A stretch of 64,000 bases of DNA from Streptomyces sp. PTY087I2 (GTDB lineage Bacteria; Actinomycetota; Actinomycetes; Streptomycetales; Streptomycetaceae): the NCBI RefSeq assembly GCF_001687325.1, contig NZ_LZRD01000023.1, forward strand, positions 118,606-182,605, written 5' to 3'. Positions 17,468-27,323 of the stretch are shown piece by piece (positions within the stretch are counted from its first letter, which is position 1; each line of letters begins with the position of its first letter). A model generated the notes under the pieces. The model saw nothing but the letters and a program-made list of their open reading frames with translations. It had not been told where the DNA came from and did no database searches. The position numbers and the translations under genes were made by a program.

Positions 17468-18997
17468 TCAGGTGCACTTCTTGGCGTCGGTGGGCGGGGT
17501 GCCCTCCAGGAGGTACGTGTTGATCGCCGTGTCGATGCAGTCGCTGCCCCGGCCGTACGCGGTGTGGCCGTCGCCCTCGTAGGTGAGCAGGGTGCCGGAG
17601 GAGAGCTGCTCCGCGAGGGCCTCGGACCACTTGTACGGAGTGGCCGGATCGCGGGTGGTGCCGACGACGACGATCGGGGCCGCACCCTTCGCCTCGGTGC
17701 GGTGCGGGGTGCCCGTGGCCTTGGTCGGCCAGTACGCGCAGTTCAGGGAGGCCCAGGCGAAGCCGCGGCCGAAGACCGGGGAGGCCTTCTCGAAGTCCGG
17801 GACCGCCTTCTCGACCGCGTCGGGGCCGTCGAAGGCGGGCGGCAGGTCGAGGCAGTTCACGGCGGCGTTGGCGAACATCAGGTTCGCGTACTTCCCGTTC
17901 GGCTCGCGCTCGTAGTAGCTGTCGGCCAGCGAGAGGAGGCCGGAGCCGTCGCTGCGCTGCGCGCCCTCCAGCGCCTCGCGGAGCTGGGGCCAGGCCGCCT
18001 CGTCGTACATCGCGGCGATCACCCCGGTGGTCGCCAGGGACTCGGTCAGCTCGCGGTCGTCGCCGGTCGGGATCGGCTTCGCGTCCAGGTCCGTGAAGAG
18101 CTGCTTGAGGGCGGTCGCCGCGTCGGCGGTGGACGTGGTGCCGAGCGAGCAGTCCGGCTGCTTCACACAGTCGGCGGCGAAGGACTGGAAGGCCCCCTCG
18201 AAGCCCGCCGTCTGGTCCCGGTTCATGTCGATCGCCTTCAGGGACGGGTCCATCGCGCCGTCCAGGACCAGCCGGCCGGCCCGGTTCGGGAAGAGGTCCG
18301 CGTAGGTGGCGCCCAGGAACGTGCCGTACGACGCTCCGACGTAGTGCAGCTTCTCGTCGCCGAGCAGGGCGCGCAGGACGTCCATGTCGCGGGCCGTGTC
18401 CACGGTGGAGACGTACGGGAGGATCTCGCCGGACCGCTTCTCGCAGCCCTCCGCGAACTTCTCGAAGGCGTCGGTGAGCTTCCGGACCTCCGCGTCGTCG
18501 TCCGGTGTCTGGTCGACCTGCGTGAAGGCGTCCATCTCCTTGCCCGTGAGGCATTCGACGGGCTCGCTGCGGGCCACGCCGCGCGGGTCGATGGCCACCA
18601 TGTCGTAACGGGCCCGCACCTGGGCCGGATAGCCGAGCGCCGCGTACCCCTGGAGATAGCCGATCGCGGAGCCGCCGGGGCCGCCCGGGTTCACCAGGAG
18701 GGAGCCGATCCGCTTGCCCGGGCCGGTGGCCTTCTTACGGGAGACGGCGAGCTCGATGTCGCCGTCGTCCGGCTTGTCGTAGTCCTTCGGCGCCTTCATC
18801 GTCGTGCACTCGAACCCCTCCACCCCGCAGTCGCGCCAGCTCAGCTTCTGCGCGTAGTACGACGACAGCCCCTCGGGGGCCGCGGTGCCGGTGGCCGAGG
18901 CGTTCGGCGAGGAGCCGCTGCTGCTACAGCCGGAGATGAGCAGGCCGGCAGTGCCGATCCCGATGGCGAAGGTGCGGAGCAGGCGCCTGGTATCCAT
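17468..18997 (-). CDS. Secreted alpha/beta hydrolase lipoprotein (Tap/SlpD-like tripeptidyl aminopeptidase)
   Basis: This 509-residue exported protein starts at ATG 18997. Its lipoprotein signal (MDTRRLLRTFAIG, lipobox LISGC, Cys 24) is followed by a Ser/Ala-rich spacer. The hydrolase domain has NPGGPGGSA (oxyanion region), nucleophile GASYGT near residue 223, acid TTRDPATPY and base DGHTAYGRG near the C terminus. This is the layout of the Streptomyces tripeptidyl aminopeptidases, which remove N-terminal tripeptides from secreted proteins. A C-terminal Cys pair (SDCID and KKCT) may form a disulfide. The exact peptide specificity is not known. Confidence 0.9.
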   Translation of the reverse strand: MDTRRLLRTFAIGIGTAGLLISGCSSSGSSPNASATGTAAPEGLSSYYAQKLSWRDCGVEGFECTTMKAPKDYDKPDDGDIELAVSRKKATGPGKRIGSLLVNPGGPGGSAIGYLQGYAALGYPAQVRARYDMVAIDPRGVARSEPVECLTGKEMDAFTQVDQTPDDDAEVRKLTDAFEKFAEGCEKRSGEILPYVSTVDTARDMDVLRALLGDEKLHYVGASYGTFLGATYADLFPNRAGRLVLDGAMDPSLKAIDMNRDQTAGFEGAFQSFAADCVKQPDCSLGTTSTADAATALKQLFTDLDAKPIPTGDDRELTESLATTGVIAAMYDEAAWPQLREALEGAQRSDGSGLLSLADSYYEREPNGKYANLMFANAAVNCLDLPPAFDGPDAVEKAVPDFEKASPVFGRGFAWASLNCAYWPTKATGTPHRTEAKGAAPIVVVGTTRDPATPYKWSEALAEQLSSGTLLTYEGDGHTAYGRGSDCIDTAINTYLLEGTPPTDAKKCT

Positions 18998-19137
18998 TCA
19001 GGGAGCGTATCCGCCGGGTGACGAGTCGTACGATTCCCTGCTCATTCGGGTGAACAGGGCCCCGGAACCGGCAGAGTCCCGAGCCTGGACCTTGAGCCCG
19101 GAATCCTGCGGCCCCGCGGCCGAAGACTCCAGGAGCC

Positions 19138-20343
19138 TCAGCCCGCCCGCAGCGCCATCGTCATCGCCTCCACCGCGAGCAGCGGCGCCACATTCCGGTC
19201 CATCGCCTCCCGGCAGGCGATCACCGACTCGATCCTGCGCAGGGTCTGCGCGGGCGTCGAGGACTCCGCGATCCGGTCGAGGGAGTCCCGCACATCGACA
19301 TTGGCGATGGCCAGCCTCGAACCCAGCTGGAGCGCCAGCACATCCCGGTAGAACCCGGTCAGCTCGGTCAGCGCCAGGTCCAGGCTGTCGCGCTGCGTAC
19401 GCGTCTTGCGGCGCTTCTGCTTGTCCTCCAGCTCCTTCATCGCCCCCGCCGTACCCCGCGGCATCCGGCCACCGGCCACCCCGCCGAGCGCCGCCTTGAG
19501 GTCCTCGGTCTCCTTCGCGTCGACCTCCTCCGCCAGCTGCTTGGCGTCGTCGGTCGCCGTGTCGATCAGCTCCTGGGCCGCCTTGAGGCAGCCGCCCACA
19601 TCGGCGACCCGCAGCGGAACCTTCAGCACCGCCGCCCGCCGCGCCCGCGCCCGCTCGTCCGTGGCGAGACGGCGGGCCCGCCCGATGTGCCCCTGGGTGG
19701 CGCGCGCCGCGTTGTGCGCCCGCTCGGGGTCGACGCCGTCGCGGCGGATCAGGACATCGGCCACGGCCTCCACCGGCGGGGTGCTCAGGGTGAGGTGCCG
19801 GCAGCGGGAACGGATCGTGGGCAGGACGTCTTCGAGCGAGGGGGCGCACAGCATCCAGACCGTGCGCGGCGCGGGCTCCTCGACGGCCTTCAGCAGGACG
19901 TTGCCCGCGCCCTCGGTGAGGCGGTCGGCGTCCTCCATGACGATGACCTGCCAGCGCCCGACCGCCGGGGAGAGCTGGGCGCGCCTGACCAGGTCCCGGG
20001 TCTCCTTCACACCGATGGAGAGCAGGTCCGTGCGGATGACCTCGACGTCGGCGTGCGTACCGACCAGGCTCGTGTGGCAGCCGTCGCAGAAGCCGCAGCC
20101 GGGGGCCCCGCCCAGCGCCCGGTCCGGGCTCGTGCACTGGAGCGCGGCGGCGAACGCCCGGGCCGCCGTGGACCGGCCGGAACCGGGCGGTCCGGTGAAC
20201 AGCCAGGCGTGCGTCATCTTCGAGCCCTGGTCCAGCGGCTTGCCGTCGGACACAGCGGTGACCAGCGCATCGGCGTCCCGGGCGGCAGCGGCGAGCTGTT
20301 CCCGCACCCGGTCCTGTCCGACCAGGTCGTCCCATACGGTCAT
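19138..20343 (-). CDS. holB: DNA polymerase III subunit delta'
   Basis: This 401-residue clamp-loader subunit has an AAA+ module with P-loop GPPGSGRS (Arg where ATP-hydrolysing relatives have Lys) at about residues 50-57. A four-Cys zinc module (C, then CGFCDGC) lies near 85-105, with sensor and lid helices in the middle and a C-terminal collar domain from about 250. In the loader delta' does not hydrolyse ATP but supplies an arginine finger, and the SRC-like motif (TIRSRCRHL) is present. It lies 167 bases downstream of tmk, same strand. Confidence 0.93.
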   Translation of the reverse strand: MTVWDDLVGQDRVREQLAAAARDADALVTAVSDGKPLDQGSKMTHAWLFTGPPGSGRSTAARAFAAALQCTSPDRALGGAPGCGFCDGCHTSLVGTHADVEVIRTDLLSIGVKETRDLVRRAQLSPAVGRWQVIVMEDADRLTEGAGNVLLKAVEEPAPRTVWMLCAPSLEDVLPTIRSRCRHLTLSTPPVEAVADVLIRRDGVDPERAHNAARATQGHIGRARRLATDERARARRAAVLKVPLRVADVGGCLKAAQELIDTATDDAKQLAEEVDAKETEDLKAALGGVAGGRMPRGTAGAMKELEDKQKRRKTRTQRDSLDLALTELTGFYRDVLALQLGSRLAIANVDVRDSLDRIAESSTPAQTLRRIESVIACREAMDRNVAPLLAVEAMTMALRAG

Positions 20344-20444
20344 GGGTCACCGCCCTTCCGGTGGTGTCGTGCACTGCCCGCGAACCGCGGTGCGGCGTCG
20401 CTCTCCATTGGTCGCTCTCCATTGTGGAGGACGCCACTGACAGT

Positions 20445-20480
20445 CCGGCCCGCCCGCCCCCGGAGGGACGGACGGGCCGG
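20445..20480 (-). terminator. Hairpin between tmk and holB
   Basis: CCGGCCCG (20445-20452) pairs with CGGGCCGG (20473-20480) just after the tmk stop. The holB leader beyond it also holds two tandem copies of TCGCTCTCCATTG near 20398-20425. Confidence 0.5.
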
Positions 20481-20510
20481 GACTTCACCGTCAGCGGTGG
20501 GGCGGGTACG

Positions 20511-23500
20511 TCAGCCGCGCGGGCGGCGTCCCCGGCCCCCGCGGCCGTCGTCGTCCTGGCCGCCGAGCAGCTCGTCCGCCAGCGTCGGCAGATCATCGAG
20601 CGGGGTCTCCTCCGCCCAGTCCGGTCGGGGGCGCTTGCGGGCCCGCTTCTGCCGGTCCGGGGCCGGAGCGTTCGGGTCCTCGACCTGCGGCAGTTCCCGG
20701 GTGCGCTCGTTCTCGCTCTCGGCGGGCGAGGGCGCCGGGCTCTCGTCCCGGAAGAAGCCCCGGGGCACCCGGTCGGAGGGCCGGTCGTCCCGCACCGGCG
20801 GCAGCACGGCGGTCTCGTCGGCGTCCCGGTCCTGCCGAGACCCAGCCGATCCCGCCGATCCCACAGATCCCGCCGCTCCCGCAGACCCCGCCGATCCCGT
20901 CGGCCGCTGGTCCGTGTAGCGCGGCAGCATCGCCGTCTCGTCGTCCCCGGAACCCGAACCAGAGCCGGAACCGGAACCGGAACCGGAGCGACCGGAACCC
21001 GAGGATTCGGAACCGGAAGGCCCGTCATCCTCCGGTCGCGCCGCCGGCACCGGCTGCGTGATCTCGTTCGGGTTCACGATCGGCGTGGGGACCGTGATCT
21101 CGTTCTCCGGCACCGTCGGCCCCGACACGCCCTCGGAGCGCGAGGACGTCTCCGTACCGGACGTACGCGACAGCCGCTCGGCCTCGGCCCGTGCCGCCTC
21201 CGTACGCGCGGCCGCCTCGGCCTCCGCCCGGCGGCGGGCCTCCTCGGCGCGCAGCAGGGCCTCTTCGGCCTTGCGCTGCTTCTCCAGCCGCAGCGCCTCG
21301 GCCTCCTGGCGCTGCCGGGCCTCCTCCTCGGCCTTCAGACGCAGCCGCTCCTGCTCGGCGGCGCGGACCCGCTCCTCGGCCTCCAGCCGGAGCCGGTCCT
21401 CCTCGGCGCGGCGGCGGGCCTCCTCGGCGCGCTGCCGGGCCTCCTCCGCCTGGCGTTCGGCCTCGCGGCGGCGGGCCTCCTCCAGCTCGCGCTGCTTGCG
21501 CTCCTCCTCCTCGGCGCGCAGCCGGGCGAGCTGCTCCTGGCGCTCCTTCTCCAGGCGCTCCTCCTCGGCCTTGCGGGCGGCCTCTTCCTCCGCCTTGCGC
21601 CGCGCCTCCTCCTCGGCCTTGCGGCGGGCCTCCTCGATGGCCTCGATCTCGGCCTCGGAGAGCGGAAGGAGCTGGTCGAGCCGGTGCCGTACGACCGTGG
21701 TGATCGACTCCGGCTCCTGGCCGGCGTCCACCACCAGATAACGCGTCGGGTCGGCCGCGGCCAGGGTCAGGAACCCGGACCGTACCCGCTCGTGGAACTC
21801 CGCCGGCTCCGACTCCAGCCGGTCCGGCGCCTCCGTGAACCGTTCCCGCGCGGTCGCCGGGTCGACGTCCAGCAGCACCGTCAGATGCGGTACGAGGCCG
21901 CTCGTCGCCCACCGCGAGATCCGGGCGATCTCGGTCGGGGCCAGGTCCCGGCCCGCGCCCTGGTAGGCCACGGACGAGTCGATGTAGCGGTCGGAGATGA
22001 CGATCGCGCCGCGCTCCAGCGCCGGGCGGACGACGGAGTCGACGTGCTCGGCGCGGTCGGCGGCGTACAGCAGGGCCTCGGCGCGGTTGGAGAGACCGGC
22101 GGAGGACACGTCGAGCAGGATCGAGCGCAGCCGCTTGCCGATGGGGGTGGCCCCGGGCTCGCGGGTGACGACGACCTCGTGGCCCTTGGACCGGATCCAG
22201 TCGGCGAGCGCCTCGACCTGGGTGGACTTGCCCGCTCCGTCACCGCCCTCCAGGGCGAGGAAGAAGCCGGTGGCCGCCGGCGCGACGGCCGGTTCGTCGC
22301 CGCGCAGCGCCTCGCGCAGGTCCCGGCGCAGCGGCACGCCCGCCCGGTCGTCCGTCTTCGCGAGGACGAAGGCGGCGACGGGCAGCAGCAGCGCGCCGAG
22401 CAGCATCAGGGTGAAGGCGGCCCCGCCGTGGGCGAAGACGAAGTCACCGGCGACCAGGCGGTGCCGCCCGATCGCGGCGGCCAGCAGCGGTCCCGCGACC
22501 GCGCCGAGGGCGACGAGCACCCGGACGACGGCCTGGAGGTGCTCGGTGGTCCGGGCCTGCCGGAACGCCTCGGTCTCCTGGTCGATCAGGGTGTGCCCGG
22601 TGTTCGCGGCGACCCCGGCGGCGTAACCGGCGAGCAGGGCGATGGCGATCCCGGTCGCGGTGTCCGGCACCAGACCCAGCGCGAGGAGCGCGAGGCCGAT
22701 GACCATGACGGCCAGCGCCAGCAGACGGCGGCGCGACAGGGTCGGCAGGACGTGGCGTGCGGTACGGATGCCGAGGGCGGTGCCGCCGGTCAGTCCGAGG
22801 ATCAGCAGCGCGAAGGTGGCCGGCCCGCCGCCGAGGTCGTAGGCGTGCAGGACGGTGACGGCCGCCGCGGCGGCGATGGCTCCGGCGACGGAGGCGCAGA
22901 CCGCGACCAGCAGCGGGACGGCGCCGGTGCGGCCCTTGTCGGGGCCGGTGCCGGTGGCGGGGCGGCGCAGGCCCTCCAGCGGGGAGCGCGGCCGGGGCGT
23001 CCGGTCGGCGGGGAACTCCAGGAAGTACAGGGTGGAGATGGAGGCGGAGAAGAGCCCCGCCGCGACGTAGGACCCCAGGGCCGCCTGGTGGAAGGAGAAC
23101 CACTCCAGACCCGAGCCGAGGAGGTTGCCGACCAGCGTGGCGGCCAGCAGGACCACCGCAGCGGCCGGCACGGCGAGGAAGTTCGTCCGCAGCGACAGCC
23201 GGCGCAGTGCGTCGAGGTGGTCGGGCAGGGGGCGTACGGCCGCGCCTTCGAGGGGCGGGCCGGGCAGCAGCGCCGGGGCGGCGCCGTCCTTGGCCACGGC
23301 CCACAGGCGCTCACCGGCACCGGTCACGAAGACGGTGATGAGGATCATCATGAGCGCCTTGTCGGGCGTCCAGTCGATCCACAGCGGGGCGACGACCAGC
23401 AGCGCCAGGCGCAGCCCGTCCGCCCCGATCATCAGCCATCGCCGGTCCAGCTTTCCGCCGGGCTCCGTGAGGGACGTCAGGGGTCCCAGGAGTACGGCTC

Positions 23501-23786
23501 CGAAGAACAGGGTGGAAAGGATCCGGGCACCGAAGACGGCGGCGACGGCGAAGGCCGCCCCGCGGTATCCGGTGCCGAATGAGCCCTCAAGGACCGCCGC
23601 TTGCAGCGACAGCAGCACCAGCACGAGAAGGGCGAGTGCATCGCCGATACCGCCGACGAGCTGGGCGCTCCACAACCGCTTCAGCGGAGGAATGCGCAAC
23701 AGGGCCCGTACGGCGCGCTCGCGTGAGTCTGCGGCAAGTGTGTCGGAGGTGGGGCTCACGACCGTTGGCTGCTCGGCTCGCGTCAT
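20511..23786 (-). CDS. tmk: Thymidylate kinase fused to a membrane transporter-like domain
   Basis: This 1,091-residue protein is about five times the size of a plain dTMP kinase. Residues 40-475 are a multi-helix, MFS-like membrane domain. The kinase follows (about 505-715) with P-loop EGGDGAGKST at 513-522, the DRYIDSSVAYQG motif and a lid region with Arg residues. It phosphorylates dTMP to dTDP. Residues about 720-900 are a long Glu/Ala/Arg coiled coil made of RRKAEEEA-like repeats. The rest is a disordered tail with GSGSGS and Gly-Ser-Ala repeats. The same arrangement is, from memory, seen in other Streptomyces tmk genes. It lies between topA and holB. Confidence 0.92.
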   Translation of the reverse strand: MTRAEQPTVVSPTSDTLAADSRERAVRALLRIPPLKRLWSAQLVGGIGDALALLVLVLLSLQAAVLEGSFGTGYRGAAFAVAAVFGARILSTLFFGAVLLGPLTSLTEPGGKLDRRWLMIGADGLRLALLVVAPLWIDWTPDKALMMILITVFVTGAGERLWAVAKDGAAPALLPGPPLEGAAVRPLPDHLDALRRLSLRTNFLAVPAAAVVLLAATLVGNLLGSGLEWFSFHQAALGSYVAAGLFSASISTLYFLEFPADRTPRPRSPLEGLRRPATGTGPDKGRTGAVPLLVAVCASVAGAIAAAAAVTVLHAYDLGGGPATFALLILGLTGGTALGIRTARHVLPTLSRRRLLALAVMVIGLALLALGLVPDTATGIAIALLAGYAAGVAANTGHTLIDQETEAFRQARTTEHLQAVVRVLVALGAVAGPLLAAAIGRHRLVAGDFVFAHGGAAFTLMLLGALLLPVAAFVLAKTDDRAGVPLRRDLREALRGDEPAVAPAATGFFLALEGGDGAGKSTQVEALADWIRSKGHEVVVTREPGATPIGKRLRSILLDVSSAGLSNRAEALLYAADRAEHVDSVVRPALERGAIVISDRYIDSSVAYQGAGRDLAPTEIARISRWATSGLVPHLTVLLDVDPATARERFTEAPDRLESEPAEFHERVRSGFLTLAAADPTRYLVVDAGQEPESITTVVRHRLDQLLPLSEAEIEAIEEARRKAEEEARRKAEEEAARKAEEERLEKERQEQLARLRAEEEERKQRELEEARRREAERQAEEARQRAEEARRRAEEDRLRLEAEERVRAAEQERLRLKAEEEARQRQEAEALRLEKQRKAEEALLRAEEARRRAEAEAAARTEAARAEAERLSRTSGTETSSRSEGVSGPTVPENEITVPTPIVNPNEITQPVPAARPEDDGPSGSESSGSGRSGSGSGSGSGSGSGDDETAMLPRYTDQRPTGSAGSAGAAGSVGSAGSAGSRQDRDADETAVLPPVRDDRPSDRVPRGFFRDESPAPSPAESENERTRELPQVEDPNAPAPDRQKRARKRPRPDWAEETPLDDLPTLADELLGGQDDDGRGGRGRRPRG

Positions 23787-23887
23787 CCGCCCAGCCTATC
23801 GGCAGCGGCGCCGTGACTGTCGGCCCGTCCGAACATATGGACGCGGACACTTTCCGGCCAGGTCCCTCACCGGCCGATGACACACCG

Positions 23888-23928
23888 CCGCCCGGCGCCG
23901 GGATCGCGGAGATCGAGGCGCCGGGCGG
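23888..23928 (-). terminator. Terminator of topA
   Basis: There is a perfect 12-bp stem (23888-23899 with 23917-23928) 25 bases after the topA stop and upstream of tmk. Confidence 0.8.
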
Positions 23929-23952
23929 GGTGCTATCCGCTCGGTGCGGCTG

Positions 23953-26844
23953 TCAGTCGTCCGACGGGGCGGCGGACGAGGCGGTCTTCGTGGCCGTCGC
24001 CTTCTTGGCAGCGGTCTTGGTGGCCGTCGCCTTCTTGGCGGTCGTCGTCTTCTTCGCCGCGGTCTTCTTGGCGGCCGTGGTCTTGGTGGCCGTCGTCTTC
24101 TTCGCGGCCGTCTTCTTGGCCGTCGCCTTCTTCGCGGGCGCCTTCTTGGCCGTCTTCTTCTTGGCGGGCCCCTTGGCGCGCTTCTCGGCGAGCAGTTCGT
24201 AGCCGCGCTCGGGCGTGATCTCCTCGACGCTGTCACCGGTCCGCAGCGTCGCGTTGGTCTCGCCGTCGGTGACGTACGGGCCGAAGCGGCCGTCCTTGAC
24301 CACCACGGGCCGCTCGCTGACCGGGTCGGTGCCCAGCTCCTTCAGCGGGGGCTTGGCGGCGGCCCGGCCGCGCTGCTTGGGCTGGGCGTAGATCGCCAGG
24401 GCCTCTTCGAGGGTGATGTCGAAGAGCTGGTCCTCTGAGGTCAGCGACCGGGAGTCGGTGCCCTTCTTCAGATACGGGCCGTACCGGCCGTTCTGCGCGG
24501 TGATCTCGACACCCTCGGCGTCCTCGCCGACGACGCGCGGCAGCGACATCAGCTTGAGGGCGTCGGCGAGGGTGACCGTGTCCAGGGACATGGTCTTGAA
24601 GAGGGAGGCGGTCCGCGGCTTCACCGCGTTCTTGCCGGTCTTCGGCGTCCCCTCGGGCAGCACCTCGGTGACGTACGGGCCGTAGCGCCCGTCCTTGGCG
24701 ATGATCTGGTTGCCGGTCACCGGGTCGGCGCCCAGCTCGAAGTCGCCGCTGGGCTTGGCCAGCAGCTCCTCGGCCAGCTCGACGGTCAGCTCGTCGGGGG
24801 CCAGGTCCTCGGGCACGTCGGCGCGCTGGTGGCCCTCGGCGTCCTTCTCGCCCCGCTCGATGTACGGGCCGTAGCGGCCGACGCGGAGCTTGATGTCGTT
24901 GCCGACGGGGAAGGAGGAGATCTCCCGGGCGTCGATCGCGCCGAGGTCGGTGACCAGCTCCTTCAGACCGCCGAGGTGGTCGCCGTCGCCGTTGCCCGCG
25001 TCGGACGCGGATCCCGCACCGGCCGGGTCGTCACCGGAACCGGTCGTTCCGAAGTAGAAGCGCTTCAGCCACGGTACGGACTTGGCCTCGCCCCGCGCGA
25101 TGCGGTCGAGGTCGTCCTCCATCCGGGCGGTGAAGTCGTAGTCGACGAGCCGGCCGAAGTGCTTCTCCAGCAGGTTGACCACGGCGAAGGACAGGAAGGA
25201 CGGAACGAGAGCGGTGCCCTTCTTGAAGACGTAGCCGCGATCCAGGATGGTCCCGATGATCGAGGCGTACGTGGAGGGGCGGCCGATCTCGCGCTCTTCC
25301 AGCTCCTTGACCAGCGAGGCCTCGGTGTAGCGGGCCGGGGGCTTGGTGGCGTGCCCGTCGACCGTGATCTCGTCGGCGGTCAGCGCGTCGCCCTCGGCGA
25401 CCTGCGGCAGCCGGCGCTCGCGGTCGTCCAGCTCGGCGTTCGGGTCGTCGGCGCCCTCGACGTACGCCTTCATGAAGCCGTGGAAGGTGATCGTCTTGCC
25501 GGACGCGGAGAACTCGGCGTCCCGGCCGTCGCTCGCCCGGCCGCCGATCTTGACGGTGACCGAGTTACCGGTCGCGTCCTTCATCTGGGAGGCGACGGTC
25601 CGCTTCCAGATCAGCTCGTACAGCCGGAACTGGTCGCCGGTGAGGCCGGTCTCAGCCGGGGTGCGGAAGCGGTCGCCGGAGGGGCGGATCGCCTCGTGCG
25701 CCTCCTGCGCGTTCTTGACCTTGCCGGCGTACGTGCGCGGCTTCTCGGGGAGGTAGTTCGCCCCGTACAACTGCGTGACCTGGGCCCGGGCCGCGACGAC
25801 CGCGGTGTCCGAGAGGGTCGTGGAGTCCGTACGCATATAGGTGATGAAGCCGTTCTCGTACAGCTTCTGCGCCACCTGCATGGTCGCCTTCGCACCGAAG
25901 CCCAGCTTGCGGCTCGCCTCCTGCTGGAGGGTCGTGGTCCGGAAGGGGGCGTACGGGGAGCGGCGGTACGGCTTCGACTCGACGGACCGGACCGTGAAGG
26001 CGGAGTCGGCGAGCGCGGCGGCGAGCGCGCGGGCGTTCGCCTCGTCCAGGTGCAGGGTCTGGGCGGAGCCGGCCTTGAGCTGCCCGTCGGGGCCGAAGTC
26101 GCGGCCCTGGGCGATCCGGCGGCCGTCGACCGCGCTGAGGCGGGCGGTGAGGTTCGAGGGGTCGGAGGCGTCGCCCGTACGGCCGGTGGCGAACTTTCCG
26201 GTCAGGTCCCAGTACTCGGCGGAGCGGAAAGCGATGCGCTCGCGCTCCCGCTCGACGACGAGGCGGGTGGCGACGGACTGGACGCGGCCCGCCGAGAGCT
26301 TCGGCATGACCTTCTTCCAGAGGACCGGCGAGACCTCGTAGCCGTACAGGCGGTCGAGGATACGGCGGGTCTCCTGGGCGTCGACCATGCGCTGGTTCAG
26401 CTCGCGCGGGTTGGCGACGGCGGCCCGGATCGCGTCCTTGGTGATCTCGTGGAAGACCATCCGGTGGACCGGGACCTTGGGCCGCAGGACTTCCTGGAGG
26501 TGCCACGCGATGGCTTCGCCCTCGCGGTCCTCATCGGTGGCGAGGAAGAGTTCGTCGGACTCGGCCAGCAGCTGCTTGAGCTTCCTGACCTGGGCCTTCT
26601 TGTCCGCGTTGACGACATAGATGGGCTGGAAGTCGTGCTCGACGTCCACGCCGAGGCGGCGCACCTCACCGGTGTACTCGTCCGGGACCTCGGCCGCGCC
26701 GTTCGGGAGGTCGCGGATGTGCCCGACGCTCGCCTCGACGACGTATCCGGGGCCGAGATAGCCCTTGATCGTCTTCGCCTTGGCAGGCGACTCGACGATG
26801 ACGAGTCGGCGGCCGCCCTGTGCGGTCTCGCTGGTCGGGGACAA
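23953..26844 (-). CDS. topA: DNA topoisomerase I
   Basis: This 963-residue type IA enzyme relaxes negative supercoils. An N-terminal TOPRIM domain (RRLVIVESPAKAKTI near residue 15; DEDREGEAIAW) is followed by the active-site Tyr in GFITYMRTDSTTLS. Several C-terminal repeats each contain a GRYGPY or GRFGPY motif. The last 70 residues are a Lys/Ala/Thr tail (units such as KKTAAKKTT), known in Streptomyces TopA to help DNA binding and processivity. I chose TTG 26844 (protein begins MSPTSETAQ) because GGAGAG lies upstream and the P-rich upstream extension looks non-coding. Confidence 0.95.
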   Translation of the reverse strand: MSPTSETAQGGRRLVIVESPAKAKTIKGYLGPGYVVEASVGHIRDLPNGAAEVPDEYTGEVRRLGVDVEHDFQPIYVVNADKKAQVRKLKQLLAESDELFLATDEDREGEAIAWHLQEVLRPKVPVHRMVFHEITKDAIRAAVANPRELNQRMVDAQETRRILDRLYGYEVSPVLWKKVMPKLSAGRVQSVATRLVVERERERIAFRSAEYWDLTGKFATGRTGDASDPSNLTARLSAVDGRRIAQGRDFGPDGQLKAGSAQTLHLDEANARALAAALADSAFTVRSVESKPYRRSPYAPFRTTTLQQEASRKLGFGAKATMQVAQKLYENGFITYMRTDSTTLSDTAVVAARAQVTQLYGANYLPEKPRTYAGKVKNAQEAHEAIRPSGDRFRTPAETGLTGDQFRLYELIWKRTVASQMKDATGNSVTVKIGGRASDGRDAEFSASGKTITFHGFMKAYVEGADDPNAELDDRERRLPQVAEGDALTADEITVDGHATKPPARYTEASLVKELEEREIGRPSTYASIIGTILDRGYVFKKGTALVPSFLSFAVVNLLEKHFGRLVDYDFTARMEDDLDRIARGEAKSVPWLKRFYFGTTGSGDDPAGAGSASDAGNGDGDHLGGLKELVTDLGAIDAREISSFPVGNDIKLRVGRYGPYIERGEKDAEGHQRADVPEDLAPDELTVELAEELLAKPSGDFELGADPVTGNQIIAKDGRYGPYVTEVLPEGTPKTGKNAVKPRTASLFKTMSLDTVTLADALKLMSLPRVVGEDAEGVEITAQNGRYGPYLKKGTDSRSLTSEDQLFDITLEEALAIYAQPKQRGRAAAKPPLKELGTDPVSERPVVVKDGRFGPYVTDGETNATLRTGDSVEEITPERGYELLAEKRAKGPAKKKTAKKAPAKKATAKKTAAKKTTATKTTAAKKTAAKKTTTAKKATATKTAAKKATATKTASSAAPSDD

Positions 26845-27125
26845 CTTCGCTCTTCTCTCCGGTCGACACTCGGTGGGCATCCGGGCGGCGTCATGACGCT
26901 GCCCGCGGTGCTGTCGCTGCGGAGTGTGACGGTACAACCCGCCCCCGTGTCAAACGGCAAAAGCCCGCAACGGCCACTCGAACGGTAACCCGACTTCCGC
27001 CATTCCTGCCGCCCGGACCGCCGGGTCCGCATCACGCGGGGCCGCGGCCTGCGGCTTTTCGGAGACGGTCGCGGTGTCCGCCGGGAGAGCTGCCGACCCG
27101 GGCACCGCCCGGCCGGAGGCGGGGA

Positions 27126-27323
27126 TCAGACGTGCGTGAAGACCCACACACCGAGGCCGAGGAAAACTACGCCGAAGAGCGTCGTGAGTGCGGTGGAGGC
27201 GACGGGGCTCACACCGTGCGCCACCGGCGCGCGGTGCAGGGCTCGCGCCCCTGTCCAGACCAGGAGGGCGGCGCCGAACAGCGTCAGGGCCGTACCGGCG
27301 AAGACTGCGGTGACGCTCTCCAT
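27126..27323 (-). CDS. Small two-helix membrane protein
   Basis: This 65-residue protein has two hydrophobic helices (about residues 4-24 and 42-62) joined by a short basic loop (ALHRAPVAHG). It starts at ATG 27323. It is probably an inner-membrane peptide of unknown function upstream of topA. It could be co-transcribed with topA, but 281 bases separate them. Confidence 0.65.
   Translation of the reverse strand: MESVTAVFAGTALTLFGAALLVWTGARALHRAPVAHGVSPVASTALTTLFGVVFLGLGVWVFTHV

Noticed and set aside
20361..23582. Plus-strand 1,073-residue open frame
   Set aside because: Antisense to tmk, Arg/Gly/Leu repeats only; the minus strand has the membrane, kinase and coiled-coil features.
24829..26988. 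Plus-strand 719-residue open frame
   Set aside because: Antisense to topA; no motif, no ribosome site.
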